From Amphirosellinia nigrospora (taxonomy: Eukaryota > Ascomycota > Sordariomycetes > Xylariales > Xylariaceae): a stretch of 64,000 bases of DNA. Location of the stretch: NCBI GenBank assembly GCA_004123355.1, contig SCHM01000005.1, positions 930,001-994,000 on the forward strand, in the 5' to 3' direction. This document shows, piece by piece, positions 1 through 12,415 of the stretch (within the stretch, counting starts at the first letter, position 1; each line of letters opens with the position of its first letter). The notes below the pieces were generated by a model. It was not told the DNA's origin and searched no databases. It saw nothing but the letters and a program-made list of their open reading frames with translations. Made by a program: the position numbers and the translations under genes.

Positions 1-755
1 ATTGGTCTTCTAGGGTCGCGCCGTTGTGAGGACGAAAAGGAAGAAGAGTTCAGCTTATAAATTTGCAACTTGAATTTGCGATACGAGTCATATAAATAAC
101 ATTTCATACTTAAATAACTAATAAAAGCCATAAGCGATCGCAAAATTATCTGAAAGAACTCATATGCCGCGTAAACCATATATATACAGGTTGTTGCTGG
201 ATGTCTTCCCTGCCGTGATTAACTATTGTTATGATGCAACCTACCCTTTAGGCGTTCTTAATCCGCATCAACTGGCAGAACGAATAAGAGAAATACAATC
301 ATGACATTCAATGACCCGAGTCAAAACCAATAATCAATATGACTCGGTGGACAATGGAAGAGCCCCGGTCGACTTCCACCCCCGACTCTTCTAGGCCAAG
401 GTGAATTGCTAAATCTCCAATGTGTGCTCACAATAAAAGGTCATAGGAGGATATTGATGTCGTGCAGCATCCATCTATGTCGTCATCAAGTTAAATGAGA
501 TGAATAAAGTTGGGAGTGAGTAAGGACACAAAGTGGTGATTGTTAGCATACAACGCCCTTTGTCTCTCCGTTGTCATTGTTCCAAGGGAACTTAACAAAG
601 CATTATTCTGCGTGTATATCAAAGTTAGCCTGCCACCAACATACCAATCCTCATGTTCCCTAACTCGTATGCTTTTATTTTTGTCCTGAACCTTCAAACT
701 CGACCGCACATTACGAGGTCCAACTAGGTAGTTTGAGCAATCACTTATTCACAAC
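1..755. other. intergenic, no gene seen
   Basis: AT-rich flank. No coding stretch with convincing composition, RNA gene or repeat was recognised. The last ~50 bases are the immediate upstream region of the small membrane-protein ORF. Confidence 0.5.
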
Positions 756-1253
756 ATGGTCACATCGATCATGCCTAAACGCGTATCTATCTCTCTAGAG
801 CGGACCTCACTCCTCGCTGGATTCGAGGACCGCGGCTATTCGACCGTCAAGCCGCAACTGAAGCTAATCATCCCACCATACCGTGGACACCCGACCGAAC
901 AAATCACATCCGAGGACGATCTAATAGTTACGATAGATGAGGAAATGAGCAATAGTAGTGGTATTCTGGAAAGTTTTACACCGTGTACAGAAACAAGTTC
1001 GTGCGTGTATTGTCTCGAGCAACGACTTGACCACAACCTTCAAGCCTTGCATCAGCGAAGGAATGAGCGTAGATTCATGAAGCGAAGGATAATCGACGCT
1101 ATTGACGCTTACATGTGGTTTTATTTACATCTTATTGGTGTAGGGTTTGTCCTTCTTCTCATCTTGCTCTTTAGAGTCTATATACATACAAGGCTAGATA
1201 AAATGTACCCTGGGCGTGTACGCCCATCATTATTTCCCTGGGTATTAACATAA
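756..1253 (+). CDS. hypothetical small single-pass membrane protein
   Basis: A single uninterrupted ORF of 165 codons. I do not recognise the family. The N-terminal ~110 residues are polar and contain a CVYC pair near residue 88. They are followed by a basic segment (RRNERRFMKRR) and one strong hydrophobic helix at about residues 118-142 (IGVGFVLLLILLF core), then a short basic tail. The basic residues before the helix suggest a cytosolic N-terminus or an internal signal-anchor; topology is an inference. The first in-frame ATG was used; a second Met lies five codons downstream. It may be a lineage-specific gene or a spurious ORF, but the helix and the open length of about 500 bases in AT-rich DNA favour a real gene. 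Confidence 0.4.
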   Translation: MVTSIMPKRVSISLERTSLLAGFEDRGYSTVKPQLKLIIPPYRGHPTEQITSEDDLIVTIDEEMSNSSGILESFTPCTETSSCVYCLEQRLDHNLQALHQRRNERRFMKRRIIDAIDAYMWFYLHLIGVGFVLLLILLFRVYIHTRLDKMYPGRVRPSLFPWVLT

Positions 1254-2511
1254 ATACATAAATGAGATAACATAATTCAATTTAAAAACTTTTCGCACAC
1301 AAACCATCTAAGTTTAATGTTCTTTTCTAATTATCTGCAAGACAGCTACTTGGAGGTAGGTACGGTCGAAGCTGCTACGCAACTGCAAATACTTGTCAGC
1401 CACGAGAATTCCTTCCTGGCTACATTACTCGCTCTCCCAATAATTCGACCCGCATATTTTCTTATACCCGCTTTCTTTATCATTGAGTACACCCTTTTAC
1501 AACAGGTAACCTAAGGTAGGTAAAGTACCTACCCAGCAGGAGACACTCATGTCAGAAGACTTCTTAAATTGATTTGGTACCGAAGCTACTACCTACCTAA
1601 CGCTTCTCACATCTTCGAGGATATCCGTCCCATCTATCTCCGCACACCTTTACACCTACCTACATACTTAGACGTGAGTCTTACCTCGGCTTCTTACATA
1701 TCGATCATCTGAACTATCCCACATCAAACTTACCTACCATTCTTCACATACTTACATATATCTATCTATCTTCCTACCTAGGTAGACAGTGGCTTCTCTC
1801 CTCTGCAACTTCGCTCGCTCGCCCTCGAACCCATTCCTCGTTATCTTTTTTCCATGACATATGGTATTCTCTATCCCCTCTGCTTCATCAACTGCTTGTT
1901 TCAACGAAATCACTCACTTAACAACCCCGCATAAGGTGAATTGCCGTCTACTACCTACCAAGTTATCATCACTTCTCTCTTTCCGTATGGCTCGTGCTTC
2001 CTGCCTGATGGAAGTCTCCTCTCCGTGAAGCAAAGCCCTTGATCAGTACATATAGGTAGGTATCTTGAGCATTGACTGATCATGGTCAATGTGACTACCT
2101 GCATCTACATTCACCTCAGCCTTACTCATCCGCTTACATTTCACATCGGCATTCGTTTCTGAGGGTAAGAGCACATCTGATTGTTGCTCGATGCCGGGAA
2201 AGTAAGCCAACTGGTACCTACTTCGCAACAGAAGTCAATATAAGCTGATTAAACCTACTATCTACCTAGCTGCCTTATCTATTTCTGCACACAACTACCA
2301 TCTGCACAACCCTTCTCAGCGAATTATATCTTTCTTGATATCCATCCTATCGTCAACATCGCATTCGTTAGGTAGGTTCACTGATTTACCTTCCCGCCTT
2401 TTGACCTAAATGTATTCACAAAGTGTTATTCAGGCTTCGGCATCGCGGGAACTTTCCCCATTCTTCCGTTCTACTCTCTTATTCACGTATTACTGATTAA
2501 CTATCAACAAA
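1254..2511. repeat. intergenic rich in TAGGTAGG / CCTACCTA motifs
   Basis: No gene is supported here. The stretch holds many short copies of TAGGTAGGTA-like and ACCTACCTAC-like motifs on both strands (for example around 1514-1535, 1591-1600, 1655-1670, 1770-1785, 2055-2062 and 2260-2270). Such short motif clusters are common in intergenic DNA of filamentous ascomycetes. Short ORFs at 1317 and 2043 have no coding character. Confidence 0.5.
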
Positions 2512-5500
2512 ATGTCTGAAGGTAAAACGGATATTCAGATCAAGGTTGAACCGGGATATAAACCTCAAACAACCAAAACTTCAGATGATAGCAAGTTCAT
2601 CTGGGCCGACTGTTCAGAAACCAACACACGCAAACGACTGTTCATAAAAGAGCAAGCCCTCGAGGTGGGTCTAGATTGCTGTGAGCGACTAATAAAGTTA
2701 ATCGAGGCTGGGTTTACCCGTATCGCTCAGCACAGCAAGAAATCCGCAGAATCAATTTGGCCATCTGAGAACCGAAAGGAATGGATCGCACAATGCCGTA
2801 AGTCACTCATAGTCACGAAATCATGTTGAGAAGTGTGCTCTAATACTGTATGTTAACAGATGAAATCATGAACCACCATGCGGATTTTAGAGTCCTCGTA
2901 GGCGTAGCCGGCGCTACCGGCAGTGGAAAGACTTCCGCCTTGAACGCCTTGCTAGGTTTCCATGAAATGCTCCCTACGAACAACGAGGAGGCAGCTACGG
3001 CAGTCCAATGCAAGGTAGCTTTCAATCATGACACGCGTCCGAGTACGCCTTTCGCTGCCATGTCACTTTTCGAAGCATGAAAGACTTGGAGACCAAGTTG
3101 AAGCAGTTTTTCAATGATCTAAAGCTGAGAAATGATCTCGCAGCATCAGATATTGGTTCTACTGAGGACGAAGAAGGTCTTCGCGAACTTGAGAGTATGC
3201 TACGTCCCACTCGCGAGATGATCGGCATCGTGTGGCTTGGAGGATGATCAACTCGAAGAATTGGGACTTGACGGAGTGCTAAAGTCGAGACCTGAAGCTG
3301 TGGCATTACTAGGCACAGTAAAGAAATATAACAGCAGCAGTGCTGATGAAATCTCAAAAATGATGAAGCCTTATATGGACTCTACAGCAACATTCCATAA
3401 CACATCCGGAGCAAGTTTCGCAGCATGGCCACTCATCGAGCAAGTGGAGCTATTTGTCAGGTCAGACATTTTACGCAATGGAGTTGTACTAGTTGACTTG
3501 CCAGGCTTGGGTGATGCCGTTGAGAGTCGGGCGTTGGTCGCGGAAAGGTCTTTCCATCAGTTGACTGCCACCATGATCGTAACCCAGGCTACTCGGGCTG
3601 CAGATAATTCTACTGCTGTCAGGCTTATGTCAAAACACGAGATGGCTATGATGATGGATGGAAAGTACCAGAAAGAGACGTTCTGTGTGTGCTTATCTCA
3701 AATTGACCAAATCGACCGTAAAGCCGCACTGAGAAAGCCAGATGCCAGAGCAAATACCGATCTCCAAAACTGGCTGAAGGAGGAAGCGACACAGAAGCTG
3801 AAGTTAAAAGCCAAGTTACAGGAGAAGAAACAGGCAGCGAACAGAATGGCGAAGTTGAGAGGAGCAATGGTAAAAAAGCAGAAGCTATCATGTAAGAAGA
3901 AGGGTTCGCATAGGGTACAATACTATGGGATATTGCTAATTATTCATAGATCAGAAAAGGGGCGACGCAACCAAGGAAGCCACTGCTAAAGCCGCGCTAT
4001 ACAAACTCAAAGGAGAGAAGCGAGCCCAAAAGCTACTTATCGCGAAGATCTCGCAGGAAATAAGTGCTTGTAAGCGACGACTGGTAGAACTCGATGGGGC
4101 GATTATATTTACCTGCATTCAAGCAAGGAATCGGTATTTACAAGAGCGTATCAACATGGACTTCGGAAAACGCCAGGCTCGACTCGTTTCGACGGCTCAT
4201 GGAACATACGACGGCCGAGTTGCGGTGTGCCAACAAGCGCACAAGCATTCTGGAAATGCAAATCTCCAATGGATAGAGCTACTGGGTTCCCAAGTATACC
4301 ATACACTGGAATCCCTGGACTAGCTAGTTGGATTCGTAATTCAACTATCCCCAAACGTGAAACTCACGTCGATGACCTTCTGAACAGGCTGCAGGCGCAA
4401 TATAATACGATTCAACTTTGGTCGAAAGATAAATGTAAGTTGAGCGATACTGAGATCACTAAAGAATCGTTCGAGGAAGATGTTCTCGCGGACGTCCTGA
4501 AGACCATGAAACAGGTACTTACAAATATCTTACTTGTATAGAAACGTTGATGATATAGCGCTAATCTATCATAGAGCATGGCTGCGTATTGGCCTCTACT
4601 GACTGGAGCGGTTGATAAATTGAATCCTCTCCATGACAAGCAAGAAGCTCTCAACCAATGCCCGCGCTTGTGCGCCGAAGCCGTAAGAGGTTGGGCATAC
4701 AAGAAGCCAGACGACAAGGCCTCAAATGATAAAGTTCATTGGACCACATATCAAGCAAGCCTTAGCAGATCGGGTGGTAGGTTCGTGAGTAAACCGAAGG
4801 CGGAGACGCATGAATATAATTGGTTGGGGGATATGTTAGTTACCCAAGATGCCATGAAAATTGACCATAAAACTAACGCCTTCTAGTTCAAACATCTTGT
4901 TCAACACAATCGTAAAGGATTGGAATCAATCTATCAACCACGATATACCGTCTTTGAAAGACATTGCCTGGCCGGTGATCGACAAAATCTGGGAAGAGTT
5001 CAACGAAAATTTGAAATCGAGTGTCAAAAACACCGAGCCGAGGCTTCTTCCAGAGTTGGAAAACGAGAAATTTAGCCTCGACACTATTAAGATGCGTACC
5101 AAGAACAGAGTGCGTGAGGTTCTCAAAAAGGTCTCTGTTCACGCCGCCGAGTCCCATCCTCTTATCAGGGACACGTTCCAATCGGAATGGCATGCACCTT
5201 TTCAGAACGCACTGGAAATCAAGGGTAAAAGACTTTCTAATCTAGGCATTTTACAACACTAATTCTGCTATAGGTTCTGGATCTCATACAGCTCGTCAAA
5301 AACTCCTGCTGGAATTCGCGCAGGGTAGAAGCAAGAAGATATTCAACACTACATATAAAGATCTTCAACGAAAATTGCAGGTGGGGTTTAACCGCTTGCC
5401 GCAAGACCTCGATGACATATCAGATTCCACCATCCGAGATCTCAGGCTTTACATAAGTGCATTGCTAGAGAAAGTTCTCGAACCGAGAGACTTAGTTCTC

Positions 5501-5811
5501 AAAATGGAAGCCGTCACCGAGGAGGAAGCACGTATACGGCAATCCACCCAGACCACGCTTGTCGACTGGACTCTACAGTGGAAATATCGATTTCCCATGA
5601 AGGCGGACGATGTCATGGTAGACCGGAGATCCCGCAAGAATACCGACATGTCAAAACTGAGCTGGAGGAAATGGAAGACGATGATTACGGGCTGGGTTCA
5701 GAATCGGACTCAGACCCGAGCTCAAATGTTAACAGCGACGAGGACGACGATGCTGAAGTCGAGGGTCTCCCAGGAGGAGAAAACGACGAGAAAATGGAGA
5801 CGGACAATTAG
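2512..5811 (+). CDS. large dynamin-like GTPase, SLIP-GC-like
   Basis: Large P-loop GTPase. Exon 1 starts MSEGKTDIQ and ends near 2800, and a GTAAGT...TTAACAG intron leads into the G domain. G1 is GVAGATGSGKTS (nt ~2905-2940). A DLPGLGD G3 motif lies near nt 3500 and LSQID, the likely G4 (normally T/NKxD), near nt 3695. Further GT-AG introns follow near 3892-3949, 4515-4574, 4836-4886 and 5225-5272. The rest is a long helical region, including a Lys/Glu/Gln-rich coiled coil after nt 3770, ending in a very acidic tail (DDDYGLG, DEDDDAEVEG). Domain order and length fit fungal homologues of the nuclear GTPase SLIP-GC, dynamin-superfamily proteins of unclear role. Three single-base losses (near 3050, 3235 and 4285) split the reading frame; the code resumes cleanly each time, so these look like sequence errors. 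Assignment to the dynamin-like class is firm, exact function unknown. Confidence 0.75.
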
Positions 5812-5884
5812 ATCATCTCTCATGTCTCGCCCCTTAGTTTCATGGGCATCTGCATGAAGTTTGACTTGATCTAGGTCCGGGAAA

Positions 5885-5909
5885 GGGGGGGGGGGGGGGG
5901 GGGGGGGGG
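5885..5909 (+). repeat. uninterrupted run of 25 G
   Basis: Twenty-five consecutive G about 75 bases past the stop of the GTPase gene. It is the longest homopolymer in the window. It may be a real 3'-flank G tract, with potential for G-quadruplex structure in RNA or DNA, or an assembly artefact; its true length cannot be trusted. Confidence 0.9.
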
Positions 5910-6452
5910 TTGAATGGCTCACGCTGGGTGGCGCGAAGAAGTCGATACATTGAGATCTACCTCTCCGCAAGGGGTTATTTCTCCAATGATTTTTCTACAG
6001 CCCCTATGTTTAATGAAGGGGTGCATGTTCTGCATAGCTTTTGCGTGGTTGACAACACATTATGCGATGATTTTCCCAAGACATGTTTCTAGGTAGCAAC
6101 GATCAACTAGCAAAGTTAACGCGATGAGTTCCCTCAATAAAATGATTCCAGTACAGAAAAAGAATACAATTAACGTCTATTGATATAGTTACAATAGCCT
6201 AAGTGTATAGCGGATATTTTTTACAACTTGTTGATATCGAATCCGACCGAAAGCCCTTCCCTATCAGCGATATAATGAGTTGCCTACATCCTCTGGCACC
6301 ATGGCGTCAGCCAACTTAGCGATTTGGCAGTTGTATCTTCAATTGATATTCCTTATAGATGGTCATGATAACATCAAATTGCTGATATGAGCCGAGCTAC
6401 CTTCGTCCCATAAAAGGGAGCCAAGCCCATTTAGATGACGGCCGTAGCTTGT
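5910..6452. other. intergenic, no gene seen
   Basis: No supported gene. Two overlapping 60-codon ORFs around 5910-6096 have no recognisable features and are probably chance. Confidence 0.4.
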
Positions 6453-6986
6453 CTAAACTTCGATCGGTCGTCCACAGCACCCAGCCGGCCACATGATCCA
6501 TGAACCCTTCACCGGCCTTATAAAAGGCATGACAAGCGTTCCCAGCACCCTTTCGACCATCATTTCCGCCCGGATGCCAACTTCAGTGCCTTCGGGCGGC
6601 CAGCAAGCCACGCCAGCGGGGAATGGACGACGCCCACCCACCCGAGGCGAACGAGGCCGTAGTCTAGTAGGGTGTGGACCTCGGGTAGCTCAAGAACCAC
6701 AGCGGGAGGGCGACGGCGGGACGAGGAAGCGCCAGTCCATAACCGAGCCGGCGACGATGATGTACCATAACGTCCACGTGAGTCGTACGTCCCAGTCCAG
6801 GACCGCCGAGCCGTTGACGATCAACCCTTCGCGTAGCACCTCGGCCACGAGGACGCCGAGGATCACGAGGTAGACCGTGATCGACCATCGCAGCACGCGC
6901 AGGAAGAGCCGCCACTTGTGTAGGACGTGGAGTGTGAGGACCACGTTCCAGATCAGCACGCCGCTGAGGATGAGGAAGCTGCGCAT
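6453..6986 (-). CDS. possible small multi-pass membrane protein
   Basis: On the minus strand, starting at 6986, a 98-codon frame (MRSFLILSGVL...) gives three hydrophobic segments: residues ~4-20, ~35-50 and ~65-85. The segment is markedly GC-richer than its flanks, as coding DNA is here. The frame stops near 6690. Coding-like composition then continues in another frame down to ~6453, so a single-base loss or an intron is likely near 6695. The product family is not recognised. GC-rich shadow ORFs on the plus strand (6493-6873) look less protein-like, being Arg/Pro/Thr-rich without helices. Confidence 0.3.
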
Positions 6987-7961
6987 CTTGCTTTCGCGGG
7001 CGCAGGCGCAGGCATTGTTTGTTTTGGGGCTGATTGCTCGCTAGTCATATGCAGAGCGATATTTGTGTGGACATTAACCTTGCTGTCGACGGTGCTCAAC
7101 CTTCGGCTCTGGCGCCGGAAGCGGCATTGTTGAGTCGTGGTTCTTTGTGTGCTTTTTGTCACATGGCTGATTGCCACCACGCACAATTGGCTTGGCTATT
7201 CATTGCCTTTGGCGGTGGCTCAATTCAGCACTGTTTAGACGTTGGCAGCAGATTTATGTTTTGATGCTATTCGCTGGTGTGGTGTGTGATATTGAACTAC
7301 TACGTATGCCTTGTAGCTAATTTCCTAAATTGGAAGTGTCATTTCGAAATTTCGATAACCTACCTGCTACCCAGGCTAGAGTTCTCGTACCCCCTATACC
7401 GTAATTTTCATGACATTTATTCTCAAAAAACAGAGAAGTTTCTGTATATTTTAAAAATGATATTTAGCGATGTCGATATATTAGACATTTCCTCGCCCTC
7501 AATAGATTGTCACAAGACTCATTGAAACGGATGGTTACTTCATCCCTTGTTGTATAAGTTGGTTAGCACCTAGTGGCTCAGTCCGAAGCGTCCATTAGTG
7601 CCATGACTACTGCACTAAACCACGCTAAGGCAACGAGGACGGCAGTCATGACGCTGCTACCCGGCAGCAAATAGGATCCAGGCTCTGTCCGTAATACAGA
7701 CGTAATAGCTAAAGTAGGTAGTGTACAAGGACCTTAAGGTTAGCACTGTACATGGAGCTCTCCACCCTGTCTAGCGCAGGTAACAACTTGACGATACCTA
7801 TCACTTCACATTCTTGCAACAGTGGTTCTTTGCCATCTCTCCTACTCCATTTCCGCGGCATAGCTGACTCGGGTCATTATGAGTGTTAGAGTATGACGAG
7901 CGCTAGTTTATAATCGAAAACAACTTCTACTAAGCAAACCGATTCAACGCGTGCCGCCAGG
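6987..7961. other. intergenic, no gene seen
   Basis: Contains several short ORFs (7034-7525) without domains. It probably holds the 5' regions of the flanking genes. Confidence 0.4.
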
Positions 7962-10900
7962 ATGGACGAGAGGCGCGCTACGACAGCGGCGCGAGCCACC
8001 AGCGCATCCCTAAGCCTTCGTCTCGTCTCCCGTTGCCTCGCTCAAGCATTCCTTTGCCCGCCACTGCTACCACCACTGCTACCACGATCGCTACCACTAC
8101 GACTACGAGGGCAAAGCAGAAGTCCAATGCCCCGTCATCCGACACTCCACGAGCCCCCTTGGCGCAGTCCTCGTCCTTGTCCTCGACCGCTGGCAGTTTA
8201 CGAGCCCCGCGCCTGCGTCCCACAGCATCGCGGAACACCTCAATCCTTCGGCCACCTTGCCGAGATCTTATAAATCAGGGCTGCCCTCGCCGGCTCGCGC
8301 CCCACAGCGAAAGACCCCGTGGTAGGAATGTGAATGGCCCGACTCTGCAGAGACAGCCGCTCTCGGCCGGTAGCCCCTTTAAGAAACCCCTGGTCACCGA
8401 TCGCCAACCGTCCAGTCAATTTGGCTATGGCGCACAGCCATCCGTTGTCCTGGCCGATGACCTTCTGGAGGAAGATGGGATAGTGGAGGATATACCAGAG
8501 CTTCCTCCTCTAACCAGGCCCATTGCCGAAAACCTCACCTTCGATGCGCTTTGGCCGACTCCAGCAAACCAAGGCCGACATTGAGCGAGCGAACCATTGA
8601 GACTCTTTCAAACTTGCCTTCTTCCCCTGCCATGAAACGACGGGGCAGCAATTTTTTCGATGTGCCAGGACCGAGAAGACCACCGTCCAAAGGAAGTGTC
8701 GCATCACGGCCCGGATCGAGCTATCAGTCCGACGGGTCGAATGGCCGTTCAAACGCACCACTTAGCCGGCCTAGCTCGAGCTCTAGCTCTGTAGATAGGG
8801 GTACAGCAACTTTAGGCCGTCTACGAACTTCTACAAGCCGCCGTTGGCCACTGTTCAAGGCACACCATCCAAGCGCTTATCCACTTTCCGCTCGGCTGCT
8901 ACGACGCCAAATACGAAGACCACGCCGAAGCTTGCGCATCACCCTTCCTTGAATCATATGTCATCTCGAGCTTCTTTATCTGCCTCTATTGTCCCACGCA
9001 CCCCTAGCCCAGAGAAAGATTCCGACATATCTGTATCCAAGTATGGCTCTAGAACTTTGGCTGTACGGTCAACCAAGACTCGAGGTTCAATTAATGGTTG
9101 TTCAAAAAGCCGTCTATTCCGTCTCTCAAAAGGGACCAACTCACCTCGGATCTATCACCTGCTCCCTTACGGAAAATGTCTCTGGCTTCCGCGAAGTCAT
9201 CGGGCACGTCTGGCGAAGCTCGTAACTTGTCTAGTCCATCTACGACCTCTACCGCTCCTACGGTTCATTCTCTTGAGGAACCACCCTCGTCATCCCGCAA
9301 GTCTTCGTCTGCGTTACGTGATCAAATTGCAAAGGCAAAGGCAGCAAAGCGAGCCGCTAACCTGCAAGCTTCTGGCACAACCACGTCGGAGGCTATCAAG
9401 TCGCCAACGATACCAACTGACAACACCTTCGATTTCGGACTAGCAGATGACCCCTTTGGTCAAAAGAAGTTTGAGGACTCAAACCGACAGGTTATGCAAT
9501 CTCGGATTGGGACTGCCAGAGCGTCGGGTAGACTCAATATTGCCGCTATGGGTTAAAAGACATACCGGACGAAGTATTAAAGATGTATGATCTCGAGTCA
9601 ATTGGTTGCACTGACGGTACATGGGCGGAGAGCGTTGATCTAACACGGTTTGTTGCCGCGGACAATCAACTGGAAACGATCGATGATTCTATCTTCCCGA
9701 CGTTGACCCTAACGATTTCGACTCTGACGAGGTGGATGAGAAGGGCGGATTTTTTGGGGTTGGAATCTGCAGATCTCCATAACAATATGCTCATCTCACT
9801 ACCCTTGGGAATTCGACGCCTTCAGCAGCTCACGTCGTTGAACCTAGTAAGCTTTGCTAGTAGTGACTACAACCGAACTATGAGACTAATTATATTGTAC
9901 TAGACATCGAACAAGCTTACGAACAATTGTCTTGAGACAATTGCTCAATGCACTACTTTGCGAGATCTCAAGTTGGGCAACAACCTTCTCTACGGCTCGA
10001 TTGAGGATTTATGCGCTCTTGAAAATCTCGAGATTCTTGATCTTCACGGAAATAGCATTTCTACCCTACCTTCCAGTGTTGACCAAATGAAGAGGCTGCG
10101 TATCCTAAATCTCGATGAGAATGCTCTGGAATCGCTGCCCTTCCGAAGTCTTTCTGCACTGCCACTTAGTGAGTTGCACGTGCGAAAGAACAAGCTTGCG
10201 GGAACATTGATCGAGTCTGGAGTTGAGAGTCTCTCGCAACTTCAAATCTTGGACTGCTCTGGCAATCAGTTGTTCCACATCGTTCTCCAGAAAACCAAGG
10301 GTCAATTAGCCTTCCATCTCTACATCAACTAACGGTTTCTATGAACCGCCTCAAGTCTTTACCGAATATGAGCAGCTGGGACAGTATCTTGACGATCAAT
10401 GCTGATGACAACAGCATCTCAGCTTTCCCGAAGGCTTCACCAGCCGGGAGACTCTCAGACACGCCGGGTTTTCTAGCAATGATATCCGTATCGTGCCGCC
10501 GGAGATTGCTCGGATGGATAGTCTTGCCATGCTGAGGATCACAGGGAACCCACTAAAAGATAAGAATTTACCTCTCTTACGATAGAAGAACTGAAAGACG
10601 CCTTGCTAGCAAGACTAGCACCTTTGCCTAGCGAAGAGGTAGGTGGGGTGGAGAGTTTTGCTAACGGGATTGACTCCATCGGAGCGAATCACGCAAATCA
10701 CACGGGTACCCGGATTGTGACATCAACTACACCTGCTAGCTATGGAGATGATGAGGATGGACAGTCAGAATCCGATGATTTTGCCACACCTCCCACGTCT
10801 GCCCCTCATTCCCCACTCAGTCACAGTCTCAGACTTGGTCGAGTCAAACTTGGCCGGTGAAGCCAGGGGGATCCTCGATCGATCCAATACGCAGTCCTCT

Positions 10901-11534
10901 TCTTTACATCCCGTGGTGTTTCGAAGATCGCTGCGGCCCAATCCATACGAGAGATCCGACTCCATCACAATACGTTCACTCAGTTTCCCAACTCGCTGTC
11001 GTTCTTCACCGACACGATCACGTCGCTTTCTATGTCTCATAACCAGCTCACCGGGAGAGTTGTTGACAGAACAGCTGGATCTTACAGCCCTACGAGAGCT
11101 GAACTTGCAGTCGAACTTCTGCACCAGCCTAACACCCTCATGACCTATCTGTGCGCTCCCAACCTAGAAAGCTTGACGTGTCGCTGAACCGCATTGTTCG
11201 ACTTCCGACTCTACGAGAGGTGTTCCCGAGCCTTACTATCTTACTAATATCTAATAACCGACTTGAGGCCTCGACCCTGACACGATTCAGGGGATGAAGG
11301 TCGTTGATGCTGGCAACAATGAGATTCCACATCTAATCCTCGCATTGGTTTGCTTGGCCTTGAGCGACTGGATGTGATGGGCAACCGATTCAGAGTGCCG
11401 CGATGGAATGTTCTCGAACGTGGAACCGAAGCAACACTCCGATGGCTAAGGGCCGGGTACCTGTGGCTGAAATGGCGGAGTGGCGTGCCAAAGGGGGAGC
11501 TACCGAAGACGACTCTGCTAATGAGGTTGATTAG
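7962..11534 (+). CDS. leucine-rich repeat protein, LRRC40-like, Ser-rich N-terminus
   Basis: Long fungal LRR protein of roughly 1,150 residues. The N-terminal half (to ~9540) is disordered and rich in Ser, Pro, Thr and Arg. It contains SRPSSSSSSVDR and an Ala/Lys-rich helix (QIAKAKAAKRAAN, ~9325). From ~9560 a chain of LRRs begins (LKDIPDEVL, DLHNNMLISLPLGI, LKLGNNLL, LDLHGNSISTLPSSV, LNLDENALESLP). It is interrupted by a low-complexity insert (~10620-10860) and resumes to the C-terminus (LREVFPSLTILLISNNRL, LGLERLDVMGNRFRVPRW). One GT-AG intron at about 9847-9903 falls inside an LRR. The stop TAG is at 11532-11534. Repeat order fits fungal LRR proteins related to LRRC40; the role is unknown, presumably a scaffold. 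Many single-base losses shift the frame (for example near 9554, 9698, 9760). The start at 7962 is uncertain because the N-terminal code is also frame-broken. Confidence 0.7.
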
Positions 11535-12415
11535 AGTCAAATATTTTCATACTTAATAATAGGCCGTGGAGTTTGGTAATGGTGCGACTACAGCTATGTT
11601 TATTTCTTCCTGTTCATTGGGACGATCGTAATATGGCGGGGGAACGGAACGGAGCGAGGACGAATGGCATTCAAAACTTGTTCGGAGTGGCAAAACGGGT
11701 AAACAAAACACGGAAATTGACCCATGGCGTTGGAGTGGACTTTGTTAGCGATAGGGGAAAGGAGTAAAGCTAAGCTGTAGCAGTACGAATATAATAATTA
11801 GTAGGGTGAGGTGTTAATTCAAGTCACGCGTCGCTGGCCTGATTACAACTGTTCGGTGGCGATGGTGATGGTGTGTCTATTCGTTGAATTGGGTCGAACA
11901 CAGTATCTGCTAGAGAGTGTGATAGGTATCCGAGAGACCCACGTGGAGATGGGATATTACCTGATTCAGCCAAATTTGGGCCGGAAACGATCGCTGATAG
12001 GCTCATGTTTACGAGCTGACAGGTTGCTCAGCCCTGCTGCAGGCCGCGGACAAGACCCGGCCTGGCTGGCAGCGAGCCGTAAGTAGCTCGTATAAAGTGC
12101 TGGGCGCCCCAGTTGCTAATTTTATCGCATTGGCGATCAGCCAAGTCACAACACGAAACAAAACAGAAGACAGCGGGTTAATGTTCATGCGCTGATCAGC
12201 TCGTATTAAGTACTGTGAAAATACCTAGCAAACAAAACTTGTTTACAGTCTTTCTTAAACTTCGACTTCTTTTATTCATTCTCTTACCCGCTCGTTCATA
12301 TACTAGACCTTCAATTCTTGCGCAAGTTCTGCATATCGCATTCATAATTTGATACCTTTTTACCCAGGCATCTACCTCACCGCACTTTAATCAACAATCC
12401 CTAAAACACGCCAAG
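11535..12415. other. intergenic, no gene seen
   Basis: No supported gene. The last ~170 bases (pyrimidine-rich, with CTTCTTTTATTC-like tracts) look like promoter and 5'UTR of the following secreted-protein gene. Confidence 0.4.

Noticed and set aside
2512-5811. Programmed ribosomal frameshifting in the GTPase and other genes
   Set aside because: Too many sites, in unrelated genes, without a shared slippery motif or downstream structure.
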